A stretch of DNA of 6,654 bases, from contig URJD01000104.1 of the NCBI GenBank assembly GCA_900548075.1, positions 1 to 6,654 on the forward strand, read 5' to 3'. The position numbers were made by a program, and so were the translations under genes. How positions within the stretch are numbered: position 1 is the first letter of the stretch; each line of letters starts with the position of its first letter. The DNA is from an uncultured Collinsella sp. GTDB taxonomy: Bacteria; Actinomycetota; Coriobacteriia; Coriobacteriales; Coriobacteriaceae. The notes beneath the pieces were generated by a model. The model did not search any database and had not been told where the DNA came from. It was given only the letters and a program-made list of their open reading frames with translations. Of the stretch, positions 6,601 through 6,654 are shown one piece after another.

Positions 6601-6654
6601 CGCGCAGCTTAATGACCTTGAACAGGGCATTCTTGATGACGGAATAGGACAGGC
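3635..6654 (-). CDS. Giant 2-hydroxyacyl-CoA dehydratase activase/dehydratase-like fusion protein (N-terminus off the right edge)
   Basis: The frame is open from the right edge to TGA at 3637-3635, giving 1005 complete residues, numbered here from the edge. Residues 1-70 are the tail of a BadF/BadG/HgdC-type ATPase activase (VVQGGT-like and GCMGAYGAALLARD motifs). Residues 98-124 hold CGRCSNNC plus a later Cys, a likely Fe-S site. The next region (about 160-490) matches DUF2229/COG3580, with PSESVCYPAK, GNCYNC and LAGRPYHNDPE. An Ala/Glu-rich linker spans about 493-540. The last part (about 555-950) is COG3581-like, with NNDICYPSILVTGQ, QTGGGCRATNY and a final PFACLPNH segment. The C-terminus carries CVSCG. 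In the known system an ATP-driven Fe-S activase injects a high-energy electron into a dehydratase. For these large fusions neither substrate nor reaction is known to me. Full-length relatives are around 1400 residues or more. An internal GTG at 6577 is not the start, because conserved sequence continues upstream. A strong terminator follows. Confidence 0.88.
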   Translation of the reverse strand, partial: LSYSVIKNALFKVIKLRDPKEIGSQVIVQGGTFMSDATLRAFEQLTGVHAVRPDIAGCMGAYGAALLARDRAGADGTSTILSAEDIAHLTVTQKHVRCGRCSNNCQLTVNDFGGGRRFITGNRCEKGAGHKKQKTEAPNLFKKKNELLFNREVLSPDEAPRGTVGIPRALNMYENYPFWHAFFTRLGFSVQLSDQSSKKTYQAGIESMPSESVCYPAKMSHGHVMNLIDRDVDFIWMPCVRWERKEDPTAGNCYNCPIVMSYPTALALNIDEIREQNIEFLYPFVPYHDKTELKRRLYQVLAVDRVADAEAGRGRVRGPKITRSEVDAAVNAAFEADARFHEEIQTMGEEALKWVEDHGGHGIVLAGRPYHNDPEINHALPELISSFGFAVFTEDSLAHLVKPERPIRVVDQWMYHSRLYAVARFVTMRNDLDLIQLNSFGCGLDALTTDQVQEILEASGKIYTVLKIDEVSNLGAARIRIRSLMAALKDQEAERLAEATAAGEAYEQGDAAPVAPSKDVPAFASRKYTFEAQRESASTAWPKVPFTEQMRDEGYTILCPQMAPIHFDLVKEVFRGAGYNLELLPSTDHDAVEAGLRYVNNDICYPSILVTGQIMEAIESGRYDLSKTAVVISQTGGGCRATNYIALIRKALRESGHPEIPVISLSAVALGEDNPGFKITPALLKQAVYAVLFGDVMMQMLYRCRPYEATPGAANALYEEYMARARKLAPKFNRHNYTKLCREAIRAFDTMPLVGEGTKPRVGVVGEILVKFHPTANNHVVDVIEREGCEAVVPGLLDFFLYSMSNAELQKDELGSSATTRAGMQALIKLVDWMRTPVEEMLEKSRRFEAPERIGTMADKARTVLSVCNNMGEGWLLTAEMLDLIDHGAPNIICTQPFACLPNHVVGKAVIKELRRQHLESNIVAVDYDPGASEVNQLNRIKLMISVAKENMRAGKGFKLEKVAPLAMDEVTGQMRAHDGCVSCGPASEEAVASVAKRLGRGIKK

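Overview
The window is high-GC bacterial DNA, most likely from a Coriobacteriia member of the Collinsella type. This is an inference from three things: GC-rich codon use, a very long activase/dehydratase-like fusion protein of a kind common in gut anaerobes of this class, and a Tat-type lipoprotein that looks like the start of an aryl-sulfate sulfotransferase. No rRNA, tRNA, CRISPR array or transposase is visible.

Layout from left to right. (1) 1-1268, minus strand: the N-terminal 422 residues of a secreted, alanine-rich coiled-coil protein whose C-terminus lies beyond the left edge. Just behind its signal peptide is a run of nine G on the coding strand. A change of one G in either direction brings an in-frame TAG within a few codons, so this looks like a phase-variation switch, currently ON. 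(2) 1269-1575: divergent intergenic region with a 12-bp perfect palindrome. (3) 1576-2715, plus strand: a DUF389-family membrane protein with a textbook EF-hand loop between its last two membrane segments. (4) 2672-3091, minus strand: a Tat lipoprotein N-terminus that matches the start of AssT-type sulfotransferases and then runs out of homology within about 15 bp of the DUF389 stop codon. I read this as a deletion remnant. (5) 3092-3634: a gap without a convincing gene. It holds a 131-bp element bounded by 20-nt perfect inverted repeats and the terminator of the next gene. (6) 3635-6654, minus strand: at least 1005 residues of a giant protein that joins the tail of a BadF/HgdC-type ATPase activase to two successive 2-hydroxyglutaryl-CoA-dehydratase-like halves. 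Its N-terminus lies beyond the right edge.

The genes do not form an obvious operon or shared pathway. Each intact gene appears to be its own unit. The parts most worth a second look are the G-tract switch, the EF-hand loop in DUF389, the apparent internal duplication of the giant protein, the inverted-repeat element and the truncated sulfotransferase.
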